DNA from: Athripsodes cinereus
Taxonomy: Eukaryota; Arthropoda; Insecta; Trichoptera; Leptoceridae
DNA: 64,000 nucleotides
Assembly: GCA_947579605.1 (NCBI GenBank)
Contig: OX388309.1
Span: forward strand, 19,042,713 to 19,106,712
Reading direction: 5' to 3'
Shown: piece by piece, positions 20,510 through 31,060 of the stretch
How the letters are laid out: each line of letters opens with the position of its first letter
Numbering within the stretch: position 1 is the first letter of the stretch
Made by a program: the position numbers and the translations under genes
Notes under the pieces: generated by a model
What the model saw: the letters and a program-made list of their open reading frames with translations, nothing else
Database searches by the model: none
What the model was told of the DNA's origin: nothing

Positions 20510-21374
20510 AAGGGTACTGCGAGAGTATATTCTTTAAAAAAACCGAAGAATTCTGAAATATTTTAAATTCCTATACCATTTTGAAAATTTGACGACGGGG
20601 AGGGGGGGGGGGGGTAGAAATTTTAATGATTAAGCAATATTGTAGTAATCTGAGCAAGTCAATATTCGCTATTCACATTCGCATACGCGAATGTCGGCAA
20701 CAAATATTCACATTCGTAACAGGCTTTGGAGATAGAGCGTTTAGTGTTGCGGGTCCCAGTTGTTGGAACAAGCTGCCTCTGTGTCTGCGAGAGGAGGTGA
20801 ATGGAGAGAGTTTTAAAAGAGGACTGAAGACACACCTTTTTGCTGGGAGTTTCGGGTGATGGATACGATATACGGCGCCCTTGAGGTCATGTTATGAGAA
20901 ACGGTGCTTTACAAATTGTCCATATATATATATATATTCGCGAATATCCAAAATCACACATTCGTTACATCACTAATGCCTACACACTCGTAGCTGGGTG
21001 CTATTTATTTCGTAAAACCATAGAACGAGTGGTGACAAATAAAAAACAGTTCACCCAGCTCGTGACATTAATAGTTTTGAAATTCTAATGATTTGAACCA
21101 TAAGCCACTATTATAATATATGAGAGGTAACCAGCGGATATGTTAGGGATGTGAGAGTATCCGGGAGCATAATTTTACATAGTTATGTAAAAAAGAGGAT
21201 ATTGTTTCATTTCTAGGTTTTATACTAAATTTTGTATTAAATTAGCACAGCGTAACTTGAAAACTTCATAAAATAATTTTCACTCATTTAAACACATTTT
21301 TGTTGGTGATGAAAATGTCAGAAATTGAGATAAATATAGTAAATATGGTATGTAGGTGTTTTATATTATTCATA
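20510..21374. repeat. Tandem duplication, copy 2
   Basis: This is the second copy of the 19632-20496 block, including the nested CR1/L2-type LINE 3' end (about 20714-20938, stop at 20859), the poly-G tract and the hAT right terminus (20975), but not the hAT left end. It is either a very recent unequal-crossover duplication or an assembly artefact. Confidence 0.95.
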
Positions 21375-23749
21375 ATAATATATTCTTATTATTGAACGAA
21401 ACGAAGAAACAAAGTTTTTTGGGAAGTGTAACAATTTACCGCAATCGAGAGATTAATCTGACAGCTTAATTAAAGGGAAATTTTTATAATTGATGCTGGA
21501 GTTTCGACATATAAAACAAAAACACAAAGCAAAAATGATTAAATATTTTGATGCGCTCTCGGATAAATAAATGGACTTGTTTATATAAAAGAGTAAACAG
21601 GATTTACATAAAAAACAGGGATGTATTTATAATATACGGAGTGGGCTAGGATAATTTAATGACACAAATTTGATGGTTTTTTAATATCCCAAAATATAAT
21701 ATATCTACCTTAGTACAAATATACCATATAATTTTCGAAATATTTTTATAATATGTGTTCAGATATAAGCACTCAAAGTCACCGCGTAGGTTTTTATGCT
21801 AGCGTCAGCCGAAAGACGTTACTGCACAATTGAGTTTTCAACAGCCGATCAGTTTGTATGGAGAGATTCAATGTAAAGGCCATAATAATGATCTACAGTC
21901 TTTATGTGGAGGGTGTTTTAAGGCTTTTCAACTCACAGGAAACATAACGATTAAGGACAAAAAAATAAAGATAGTCAGTACATAGGTGTCTTTTAAAGAA
22001 TATTATGTACATTGAGTCATTATCAACACACTTACTGTATGCACTTTACAATCAATTGATATTCTCTTCCACCCATAATGTCATGTGTATAGAAACCGTT
22101 TGTATGGACAATTTATTTTTAAACTGTCATCTTATATATTTTTAAATGTGTTAAGTTGAATACAAAATCACGCATTTCTTCAGAAGAGTAATATGAAACT
22201 TATGCAATTACTGTTCATGCATAGCATTTACATGCCAGAGAACGTAAAATATTGCTTGTTATTTAATTTATAATAAATTTTATTAATAATCTAGCTAGAT
22301 ATAATTAACACAAGTAATGCTGTTATCGCTGTTCATAGAAGTAATTTTATATATTGCTTAACCTAATTGTAAAGCGTCAAGATAAATATTTTCAAGCCAA
22401 TATGCAAACGGTAAATCCTTATATCAAATGGACATATTTTTTCACCTTGAAAGAAAAATTGTCGTTTTGTTATATTCCTAAATAAATTATATGTTATCAT
22501 TTTAAAATACTCTACGGTGTAATAAAATAAATAAATAATAATGACTATGTAATAATAATTAAAAAAAATACTGTCAAACATTTTCCGAAGTAGATAACGT
22601 AGCGATGTATCTATTTAGGTAGGTAGGTAGGTATAATTTGTACGTAAAAGGGTATGAGGGAGCCGGAGTGGGGGCAATTAATATCGACACATTTTATAGT
22701 TGGTTTAGGAAGAGTCGCGGCTGATTAAGTACCTACCACGCACGTGTAAGCCAAAGATAGGCTTGTCAATAGCCCATCACATACGTATCTACTTACTGAC
22801 ATAATGATGTCATCATGGAAAATTCATTACTCAGTAAATATCACGTGTACCTACTAGAAAAAAGTTGAAATAAAAAATCTAATAATTGACATAAAAAGTC
22901 TAACAAACGGAATATTTGACTTCTCAATGCCGATGCATGGCATGTATGTAGATATTATATAAATATATGACTTAAATAATAGACCTTTATACTAATATAA
23001 CCGATTCATAAAAGTGTCCAGTTTTTATTAATAATAAAAAGACAACTACAACCTTTATTCGACATTTTTGTAAGCAATTCACTGAACTGACACAAAAAAG
23101 GCACTTCAACAAATTGTCGTTTTTAGACATTTTCGACCGACGTAAAAAATGACATGGGATACTGAATAGACACAATATAGATAGATACTTACATTTAATA
23201 TTGAAACATAAAAGATTATATAATCGTGTCGTAAAAATATTACAGGTATGAAGTGTAAGGATGGTAATATTATTGAAAGTGTAATAATTTGATTTATATT
23301 CACCTTGATTAATTAAGTACCTAAGCGAATTAATTATGTATATAAAGACCATTAATTAAAATACGAATTTGAGAGTAGGGTAAAAAATCAAACAAACCGG
23401 GATGGATTTTATAAAATATAAGTCTACCCTAACGGAATCTCTGAAGGTTTTAATTAAAACTTTATTGAAAAATTAACAGCACGGTTGAAAAATCATAAAA
23501 ATCTAATATTTGCGAAACAATTTCCAAGAATTATACACGTAGTTAGGTATATTTTTTATTCTGTAAGACCTATATGGACAAAAAATATTAAAATTATATA
23601 AATGTTTGAAAAGGCGTTATCGCACAACATGTTTTATATGCAGGTATAAAAAAAATATATTTTACGTACTCTACGTTCAGAAATCATAAAACCAAAAAAA
23701 GTTGATTTTGAAAAATATATGTTAATTTTTGCCCAACGTTTTGTGCAAG
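21375..23749. other. AT-rich spacer
   Basis: No gene is recognised. A (GTAG)n microsatellite lies at 22616-22635. The minus frame 22987-23352 (121 codons) is AT-driven, with no domain I can recognise. Confidence 0.45.
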
Positions 23750-23960
23750 ATTCAAACTCACATCAGCTGGGGCGTTGAGGGAAGGTAGCAGATATCTATA
23801 TTTAAAATAGGCATTGACGTGCGAGCCTCGCTGCTGCCACCACAACACTTGCGCCGCTGAAGCCTATATATAAATTATGTTAAGATAGGTTTCAGGGTTT
23901 CAACTCCGAATGTGTGTCATCGCTAAGCCTTCTGGCAAAGAGCTAATTATAACATTGGTG
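23750..23960 (-). repeat. Possible SINE-derived patch
   Basis: On the minus strand GTGGCAGCAGCGAGG (A-box-like) and GAGTTTGAATCTT (B-box-like) lie about 80 bp apart in a patch richer in G+C than its surroundings. Nearby, 23930-23960 holds GGCAAAGAGCTAATT, similar to the tail of the SINE at 25480-25832. Boundaries and family are uncertain. Confidence 0.3.
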
Positions 23961-24059
23961 AAATATCATTCATCATCTTCAGGAGGCAGACATTCAAAAC
24001 GCCCACAAAAGAAAAAACACACATACATGTTTTTTTGGAAACCTATCTCATCATATTTA

Positions 24060-24796
24060 TGTGTGTGCGTTTTTTTATTAGGTATTTAGTAGAAAATCTA
24101 TTTGTTCACCTTTGTTCAAACATAACTGAGCCATCCAAATGAGTCTGTATTCTCGCAATAAAAATCTCGTTTCCCCATTCTTTATAGTTTGCATTTAGAA
24201 ATATTATTTGATATTCTGAAAAAATGAATCATAAATATTAATTAAAACAAAAACCATTGATTTTGAAAATGGATTTTAATAATACAGAGTATTATGAACG
24301 TAGGAAATTCAAACATACGAAATATTGGTTAATAACCATTAAAATAAACACGTTCAACCTGAAGCTCATATATTTTTTAAATGTTCGGTCAGTAAAAATA
24401 TAAAGTAGTATCTACCTATGATTGTGTATATAATAATGGTAAACTGGTATATGAGAACTCACATTCCCTGTAGGAGGAAAACAAAGAGGGAAAATAATTT
24501 ACCGAGAGAACACATCAGCTAACGTCCCACACAGCTTGCTTGCGAATATATGAATTTATGTTATCATAGAAATAATATTCGGTGTTATAATGAAAACATA
24601 ATACCTGTGTTTGCTCGTATTATGCGAATAAAACCATTTAAATTAATGTCGCGCGTTGGGAAAATTCGAAATAAACAAAAAAAAAAACTGTACCTATAAG
24701 GACACATGTAATATTAATGACGACAATTATAAAATGAATAATCTTATACGGTGGGATTAAAGGAAATATAGTCAAAACCAAATGATCATAATAAGC
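24060..24796. other. AT-rich spacer
   Basis: Nothing recognised. Confidence 0.4.
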
Positions 24797-25063
24797 TCAA
24801 AAAGGCAACTTCTTAAGAGAATCGGCCAACAACGAGCTAACTGGATTGGCCACAACATCAGGCACCCAGGACTACTCATCGCCATCGCGGAGGGTAAGAC
24901 CGAGGGGACAAATGGCAGAGGCCGACCAAGAGACGCGTATATGGACCAACTGAAGAGGGACATGAACTGTGGCTCATACGTGGAGCTGAAAAGACTGGCT
25001 GAGAATAGAGACGAATGGAGAAGAAAAACCAAACTCATTGCAGACCAATCCAATGGATTGTAG
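24797..25063 (+). pseudogene. 5'-truncated RTE-like LINE 3' end
   Basis: The plus frame from KRQLLKRIGQQRANWIGHNI to DQSNGL and a stop at 25061-25063 matches the C-terminus of the longer copy at 10477-11673 almost residue for residue. A (TA)n-rich tail follows. The open frame and high similarity suggest a young insertion. The ATG at 24782 lies in flanking DNA and is not a start. Confidence 0.85.
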
Positions 25064-25079
25064 GTAACTCATTATATAT

Positions 25080-25479
25080 ATTATATATTAATTACGTATT
25101 TAAGTGGCTCAAACATACGAGAAGTAAAATTTAACTATTTCTAATTATTCTTTGTTCTCGGTGAACTGACATACAATTGTTATGAGAGAACGAGGTATAA
25201 TTTAAAACGGAATAGCAATAAATAGTAGTGTTGATACAGAATATGTTAGGTATGTATAGGTCATTATGAAATACGTAGAAATAAATTTAAAAAATAAATT
25301 TTATTATGCAAACAGGTCATCATCAAACGGTTGGATTGCCAAAAACAATAGTGTGATTATTTACAGTAGAATTGTATGTATAGTATTTATTTATGTTTAA
25401 TGTATGATATAAATTATTATATGTCTACTTATTGTCAGACACTACATTTAATAAGCACACATTCTTTGCATTTATTGTT
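25080..25479. other. AT-rich spacer
   Basis: Nothing recognised. Confidence 0.4.
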
Positions 25480-25832
25480 CAACGGGGTCCCCGGCAAAGA
25501 GTTGATCTAGCATTTATTTTTGCAAGTTTCGATCTTCTGTAAAAAATCGATAAAAAGACACTTTATTTTTTATTCACTCAGTGATGAAGTTTGCCATCGA
25601 CCCTGATGTTTTCATTTTTATTGGTACGAAGATGATAAGTTTCATGTTTATTTCAAAAAAAGAGATATATATGGGTTTTGTCATAAACCCTAATACAACT
25701 TTATACACCTTTCACAGTAAGCTAAAAGTTTGTGTCGTGAAAGGGGAGTTTGCCGGCACTTGGGATCGAACCACGGAACTCTGTCACGAGGCCGAGACTC
25801 TACCTCCAGGCTACCGACTAACTATAATATAC
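25480..25832 (-). mobile_element. tRNA-derived SINE, near full length
   Basis: Minus strand order: a tRNA-like head (GGTAGCCTGGAGGTAGAG A box, GTGGTTCGATCCC B box, about 25765-25832), a middle with CCCCTTTCACGACACAAACT, a core near 25578-25660 (ATCAGGGTCGATGGCAAACT reads as the sister core ATTCAGGATGAGTGGCAAAC), and a 3' part GATCAACTCTTTGCCGGGGA near 25483-25512. The core and 3' part also occur in the repeats headed CATCACGGCATATCCCACAA. Another tRNA-headed copy is at 40153-40300. Confidence 0.75.
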
Positions 25833-25859
25833 AGTTGACCTACAATTAGATACTGGCTT

Positions 25860-26365
25860 CTTCACTTGTGGAGCATGCCTTGATGTTATAAAAAGACAAG
25901 TTTATAAGTGAAATGAACTAAGCTATTTATTTATTTTGTTGTATAAATGAAACAATGCCAAGCATTACAGTAAAAAACCTTTTCGCTGTCATTCATTGTA
26001 CGTACACATTAAACAATCAAGACAAACATATAGAAATTCTATGACACAAATATATAAGAAAAAGGAACACCTATTGACCGCGTCGAACCGCTAATAATGT
26101 ACCTAATATGTAATTATTAATTAAAATGTTCAATAATACCTCATTTTGTACAATAAATTGTGCAATAATATGTACAATTAGTTGTATGAAGGAGAAAATT
26201 TGAGCATCGTATAAAAGCGTGCTTTTTCATAAATATTGAAGATTCTTTATTCAGTGATATTTATAAATATATTAGCAAAGAATGATAATAACATGTTGAT
26301 TGTTTTACACAATATTATTAAACACATTTTACAAATTGTTTTACAATACAACAACACACAATACT
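25860..26365. other. AT-rich spacer
   Basis: Nothing recognised. It ends at a 21-base A run (26366-26386) followed by a G+C-richer patch (26388-26530) of unknown nature. Confidence 0.4.
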
Positions 26366-26555
26366 AAAAAAAAAAAAAAAAAAAAATTTACAGCCGATTG
26401 CACTCGACCCTCGGTTGTTCTGTTTGCTGTCGAGAAATGACCCCAGCCTATCGCGCGATTGATGATTTACATCCTGCACATGGACCTAATCAATGACTCG
26501 GAGATCCGTTTCATGCAGTGCGCCTGCTAATGACGCATCATTGTGATTTTTAAAA

Positions 26556-26687
26556 TAGATGTATGTGCTCTTCTGGGTTTATCGCGTCTCATCGATCTTC
26601 CTCCTCCGTCTTTACTTTTCGACTCAACTGATTGAGTCATTTTCAAAAGTACGAGACATGGTAAACCCGGAAGAGCACATACATCTA
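26556..26687. repeat. Fold-back element with 26-bp terminal inverted repeats
   Basis: TAGATGTATGTGCTCTTCTG (start of the arm, 26556-26581) is inverted at 26662-26687 with one mismatch. Inside, 26621-26638 form a perfect GACTCAA-CTGA-TTGAGTC hairpin. On the minus strand TTGAAAAT precedes that hairpin and GAAA follows it, like the other CTGANGAT-stem-GAAA motifs here but with two transitions in the core. Confidence 0.6.
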
Positions 26688-26891
26688 TAAATAAAAGCCG
26701 CGAAAGCCTGCGACAACTAATTTTTAAAATGTCTGCAAAACACATCTAACATACTTAAATATAAGCAGAGACAAACAACGATATAGTTTGAAATAAAAAC
26801 CCCATACACAAATAACCACCGATATCTCTTTATATTTTTATTTTATTGTTTTCTATTTGTCACATACCTCCGCTTTGTAATGAAACTTCTC

Positions 26892-26949
26892 TTTAATTTT
26901 GCCTGACGATGAGAGCGGTAACTCTTGAAAACCGGCTCTCAAAATTAAA
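26892..26949 (+). ncRNA. Hammerhead-ribozyme-like motif, solo
   Basis: Order: TTTAATTTTG (26892-26901), C, CTGACGA (26903-26909), T, GAGAG-CGGTAA-CTCTT helix II (26911-26926), GAAA (26927-26930), ACCGGC, TC (26937-26938), T, then CAAAATTAAA (26940-26949), which pairs with the first block over 10 bp. That gives helix I, helix II and a one-pair helix III around the conserved core, with one C-T mismatch at the base of helix I. CTGACGA is an accepted natural core variant. Activity is untested. Confidence 0.45.
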
Positions 26950-27009
26950 AAAGTCAACAGTGGATAATATAAAAACATTTCTCTTGACCCGCCTATATGT
27001 TATAACATT

Positions 27010-28484
27010 TTTTATGATTTTTATTTATTATATTTTTATTTTATTTTTATTTTATTTTCTTACACACAGTTATAACACAAATGACAATACACAGACAAAT
27101 CAATTACAATTAATAAACCAGCAAAGTTTGCAAAATTATTTGGTATAGTATAATGCAACATTAACATTTTGTAGTAAACACGAGAAAAAAAAACATATTT
27201 CAAGAAAAAAGAAAGCTTCAAGCACGTGCAATAAGTCATCTCCAATCAAGAAGGGAATAAAGGAATGGGACAGGAAATTGGAGCAGAAAGGAAATCATCA
27301 AATGATTAAACCCCGAGAGACCCCGAAGTCACCAGGGATCTTTTTATAGTGTCATTGAAATGTTCCAAGGATGTATCGAATATATCTATATTGTTAAAAA
27401 AGGAGTTGAAATTGTTACATGCTCGGTATATGAATGAGCTCTGTAGATAGTTAGTCGTGCAAGAAGGTTGTTTAAATGTCAATGTGGTTCTAGTCCGTCG
27501 TGTAGGGCAGTTAAAGTAAAGTCTGTTTAATAAGTCAGCAGAATCAACAATGTTGTTCATAATTTTATATAAAAAAATGATGTCAGCCACAGTACGTCTA
27601 TTTTCTAAAGTCATTATTTTGTGATATTGGGCTGAAAGACGGTAATTGTCAAATGCAACACGACATCTGTAATTTAGAGTCCTAAGAAATTTGTTCTGGA
27701 CCCTCTCAATTCTCTCAGTGTATGTTATGTATTGAGGGTTCCAAACAACCGTGGCATACTCTAAACAGCTTCTAACACATGTATAAAAAAGTAATTTTAG
27801 CGTACTCACTGACGTAAATGGCTTGGAGACTCTCAAAATAAATCCCAATTGCCTGAATGCTCTACCAACAATCCCTTCAATATGGGCCATATACGTCATT
27901 TTGCTGTCCAAAATTACACCCAGGTCCCTAACTTCATTACACTTATTCAAGGATATGCCATTTATAGTATAAGTAAAAATTTGAGGAGTATTGCGACGAG
28001 TGAAATATATAGTACAGCACTTGTTAACGTTCAAAAATAGACTATTCATAGAGCAATATTGAGATAAATTCTGTAAATCGGACTGAAGCTGCTCGGAATC
28101 CCTATTACATTTGATTTTTTTATATATTTTAATATCGTCAGCATATATCAAGAAACAAGATGATCTGAAACACTGTTGAATATAATTTATGTATAAAATA
28201 AACAATACTGGTCCCAAATGTGAACCCTGTGGAACTCCAGATGGGCATCTTCGAAATGACGAAGTATTACCATCGACTGACACCGCTTGAAGTCTATCTC
28301 TGATGTAAGATGACAACCATCGCAATAAGTTGCCGTGCACTCCGTACCTCCCGTGCTTATGAATTAAAATTTCATGGTTGATTTTGTCAAACGCTTTCGA
28401 GAAATCCGTGTACACGGCGTCAACCTGTCCCCCGCCACTCATCGAACCGTATACGTATTCTGTGAATTGATGTATGATAGAATC
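27010..28484 (-). mobile_element. Jockey/CR1-type LINE, 5'-truncated
   Basis: A 1.5-kb minus-strand element: reverse transcriptase C-terminal half, a 3' UTR of about 250 bp, and an A+T tail of AAAAT/AATAA units at 27010-27060. The 5' end is near 28484, where reverse transcriptase similarity (DSIIHQFTEYV) stops. I found no convincing target duplication. Confidence 0.75.
27306..28442 (-). CDS. Jockey/CR1-type LINE reverse transcriptase, open
   Basis: The open frame of 378 codons (the similarity runs about 14 codons further upstream). Landmarks are YTDFSKAFDKINHEIL (domain A), SGVPQGSHLGPVLFILYIN (domain B), LIYADDIKIYKKI (catalytic YADD), VRDLGVILDSKM, FRQLGFILRVSKPF, VRSCLEYATVVWNP and IERVQNKFLRTLNYR. 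It copies the element RNA at a nicked target in the nucleus. The endonuclease is lost by truncation, so this copy cannot move itself. The undamaged frame suggests recent insertion. It belongs to the Jockey-like group by its VPQG and AFDKIxH motifs; the clade was not tested by tree. Confidence 0.85.
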   Translation of the reverse strand: MSGGGQVDAVYTDFSKAFDKINHEILIHKHGRYGVHGNLLRWLSSYIRDRLQAVSVDGNTSSFRRCPSGVPQGSHLGPVLFILYINYIQQCFRSSCFLIYADDIKIYKKIKCNRDSEQLQSDLQNLSQYCSMNSLFLNVNKCCTIYFTRRNTPQIFTYTINGISLNKCNEVRDLGVILDSKMTYMAHIEGIVGRAFRQLGFILRVSKPFTSVSTLKLLFYTCVRSCLEYATVVWNPQYITYTERIERVQNKFLRTLNYRCRVAFDNYRLSAQYHKIMTLENRRTVADIIFLYKIMNNIVDSADLLNRLYFNCPTRRTRTTLTFKQPSCTTNYLQSSFIYRACNNFNSFFNNIDIFDTSLEHFNDTIKRSLVTSGSLGV

Positions 28485-29639
28485 AATATTATTATTCTAT
28501 TATTCCTTTTTTACTTTTTGTAATTTTCTTTCAGCTTTTTGTAAGTTTTGTTCCTTATCTTGATTTTACTTTGTCCGTCTATCTGTGTATTCTTGAATGA
28601 GTCTCTTGACTTGGACGAAGTGAGATTGATGGAAATGGTGATCGTTGCCACGCTCAAGTCAACCTAAGACGATACGTAAGCATCGGAACACCTAATACTC
28701 CCTTCTCTTTCTTACAGGTTATGCATATCTTATAAATATGTGGTGGAAAATGTTATCACGGAGATCCATACTCGAAGAATCCTTTATCGGACCACTCCGT
28801 GTACTTGGATTATTGCCCGAATGGGTATATTTCCGACATTTCGGCTGAACACGGTCAGCCATCATGAGCTGTCGATCGATAAATTAAACTTAAGAAATGT
28901 TTTTATTTAAAAAAAATAACATTCACCAGGTACCATGGGTTGGCAACATTAACTATGCCAATCGATATATCGTAGCATAGTTAATAGGTGTTAGAGTACA
29001 CTGCGTCCAGTATGAAAAAATATAAATTAAATTTTTTCTTTCTTTTCTAGTACGGAAAGAAGAAATTATTATGTTTTGGTATGTAAGTATTAAAAACCAT
29101 GATCAGGACTTGGATCTCCTATAGAGAATATCGCACGTACAAAGGGATTTTCCATTGTAAAGAAGATTATTCCGGGATTGTAGGCGAAGTGTAATAATTA
29201 TACGAAATAATCTAGTAAGTTCATTGTATAGTGCACAATATGTTTTTATCGGTTTTTAAAATCACCGAGATAATATTCGCAGACGGTCTGAATCCAACCG
29301 CTCAGAAAAATTCCAAACAGATGAGGCGGAACGAAAAAGCGAATGAAAAAATGGACTTGTAGTTCAAGAAATACAAAATTACTATGGTATAACGGATAAA
29401 AACATAAAAGAAGAAAAGGTAGTTATATAATATATGTAGGTTAGATCTATTAGAAACGATTATGTTCATGAATGACCAGATTTTCAACAGACATCTGTGA
29501 TCACATATTTTTTCAATACACATCCCTCTGCGGGTAAAGGAGAGAGTATGGGTATTTCTGATGCATACGAATTGGATTTGGCTGGTTTAAGCATGCTTTA
29601 AACTAGTAACGTTCACCAATTTCCACCGCCTATATATAT
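28485..29639. other. AT-rich spacer with one GATGAT-stem-GAAA hairpin
   Basis: On the minus strand at 28868-28839, CTCATGAT precedes a 6-bp hairpin GGCTGA-CCGTGT-TCAGCC followed by GAAA. The flanks CGACA and TGTCG pair directly, so there is no helix III and I do not call it a hammerhead. No gene is recognised. Confidence 0.45.
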
Positions 29640-29940
29640 TATACAAAATATTGGTAAAAAAAATACAGAAAACCGTGGAAAATCCCGAGGAGCACCCGGT
29701 AAAGAATTGGTCTCCCACTCTTTTCCGTAAGTTTTCGAGTGTCCTGTAAAAGACAGGTGTTCGAAAAAATTAAGACATTGTACATCTTAAATTCAGCGAT
29801 GAGGTTTGCCACTCATCCTGAATGTCTTGATTTTATATTGGCACGAAGAGGACAACTTGCATGTTTATTACATGCAGCTGGTCTGCTGGCTACCCCACTT
29901 GTGGGATATGCCGTGATGGTATAGTAGTAGTAGTAGTAAA
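29640..29940 (-). repeat. SINE-like dispersed repeat, best-preserved copy
   Basis: Minus strand: (TAC)n, ATCACGGCATATCCCACAAG, GGGGTAGCCAGCAGACC, ATGTAATAAACATGCAAGTT, the ATTCAGGATGAGTGGCAAAC core, CTCGAAAACTTACGGAAAAG, then AGACCAATTCTTTACCGGGT. It is the best reference for the family copies elsewhere in the window. The 61-codon plus frame at 29739-29924 is incidental. Confidence 0.7.
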
Positions 29941-30190
29941 TACAGAAAACCAAAAGCAATTTATGTGATATAAAATGTATAGAAGTGTACATAAAATGTG
30001 TCCTTACTTGAATGTAGAATACGAAAATATTCGTTCAAAAAATACAAATACCGTATGACTTTCAAAAACTAATATATTGACTAAAGGAGAAAAGAGAAAA
30101 AAGGTAAAAGTCATAGTTTATAGATATTATGTCACATAATATGTTGATATGTCACTGATATGATATGTCATATGTTGATATGTCACATAA

Positions 30191-30502
30191 TGGTCGGAGC
30201 ACGTCGAAAACGAAGAAGTATTAACCAGGGTAGGCGAAAAAAGGCAACTCCTTAAGAGAATCAGCCAACAACGAGCTAACTGGATTGCCCACAACATCAG
30301 GCACCCAGGACTACTCATCGCCATCGCGGAGGGTAAGACCGAGGGAACAAATGGCAGAGGCCGACCAAGAGACGCATATATGGACCAACTGAAGAGGGAC
30401 ATGAACTGTGGCTCATACGTAGAGCTTAAAAGACTGGCTGAGAATAGGGAGGAATGGAGAAGAAAAACCAAACTCGTTGCAGACCAATCCAATGGATTGT
30501 AA
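30191..30502 (+). pseudogene. 5'-truncated RTE-like LINE 3' end
   Basis: It starts in frame at WSEHVENEEVLTRVGEKRQL and is open to the stop at 30500-30502, matching the C-terminus of 10477-11673 (Ala replaces Gly in NWIAHN). A (TA)n tail follows. ATGTTGATATGT lies close to both ends (30172-30183 and about 30515-30526), probably the target duplication, although 7 bases separate the left copy from the coding similarity. Confidence 0.85.
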
Positions 30503-30643
30503 CTAAATATATATATGTTGATATGTTAAAACGTATGGAGTGTAGAGAAATGATATGTATTGCAATGTAAATTGTATTGAGTAAAGTATTGTAATTTAAA
30601 GACAACAGCTGTTTAATAAATAAATAATAAATAATTGTAGGTA

Positions 30644-30803
30644 CGAAATAAATAAAACAAGTGTTTTATTCTACTATTGATTTATTCGACGAGAGAGATG
30701 TCTTTCGTCTTATTAGGACATTGTCAATCTCTCTCGTCGTCGTCGTCGTCTCTCTCGTCGAATAAATCAATAGTAGAATAAAACACTTGTTTGATTTATT
30801 TCG
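30644..30803. repeat. Fold-back element with ~54-bp arms
   Basis: CGAAATAAATAAAACAAGTG at 30644 onward is inverted at the right end (to 30803). The arms stay nearly perfect through ATTTATTCGACGAGAGAGA. The loop of about 50 bases includes a (CGT)n run at 30735-30749. Confidence 0.8.
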
Positions 30804-30984
30804 CAATGGAATTCTACTACCTAAACACCGACACAGTGAATAAATTGTTGGTACGTTAAGCTGATACCAAATTTTTGAAATTTGTAGCGTTGTCTATTTA
30901 CTTTATTTTTTATGTTTGAAGTTTGTGTAATGTTTTAAGATGATTATATGTTAAAAACCCTTTTGTTCAGGAGGTGTTAAGATT

Positions 30985-31060
30985 CTCGAATGGGCCCTTG
31001 CGGTGGTTTTTCCACAAAACGGCGCATCATAAATAAGTTGTCAAGTTATTATTATTATAT
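30985..31060 (+). repeat. LINE 3' tail with two-tier hairpin
   Basis: GGGCCCTTGCGGTGG, TTTTT, CCACAAAACGGCGC at 30992-31025. The outer stem has one mismatch and the inner stem GTGG/CCAC is perfect; a (TTA)n-like run follows. It is a member of the tail family also at 19997, 47897 and 55568. Confidence 0.6.

Noticed and set aside
23960..24010. Minus-strand CTGAAGATGATGAATG as a hammerhead core
   Set aside because: No GAAA block follows a hairpin; only the 5' half of the motif is present.
30127..30492. 121-codon minus frame
   Set aside because: Antisense of the plus-strand RTE-like LINE end at 30191-30502; the same applies to minus 24772-25053.
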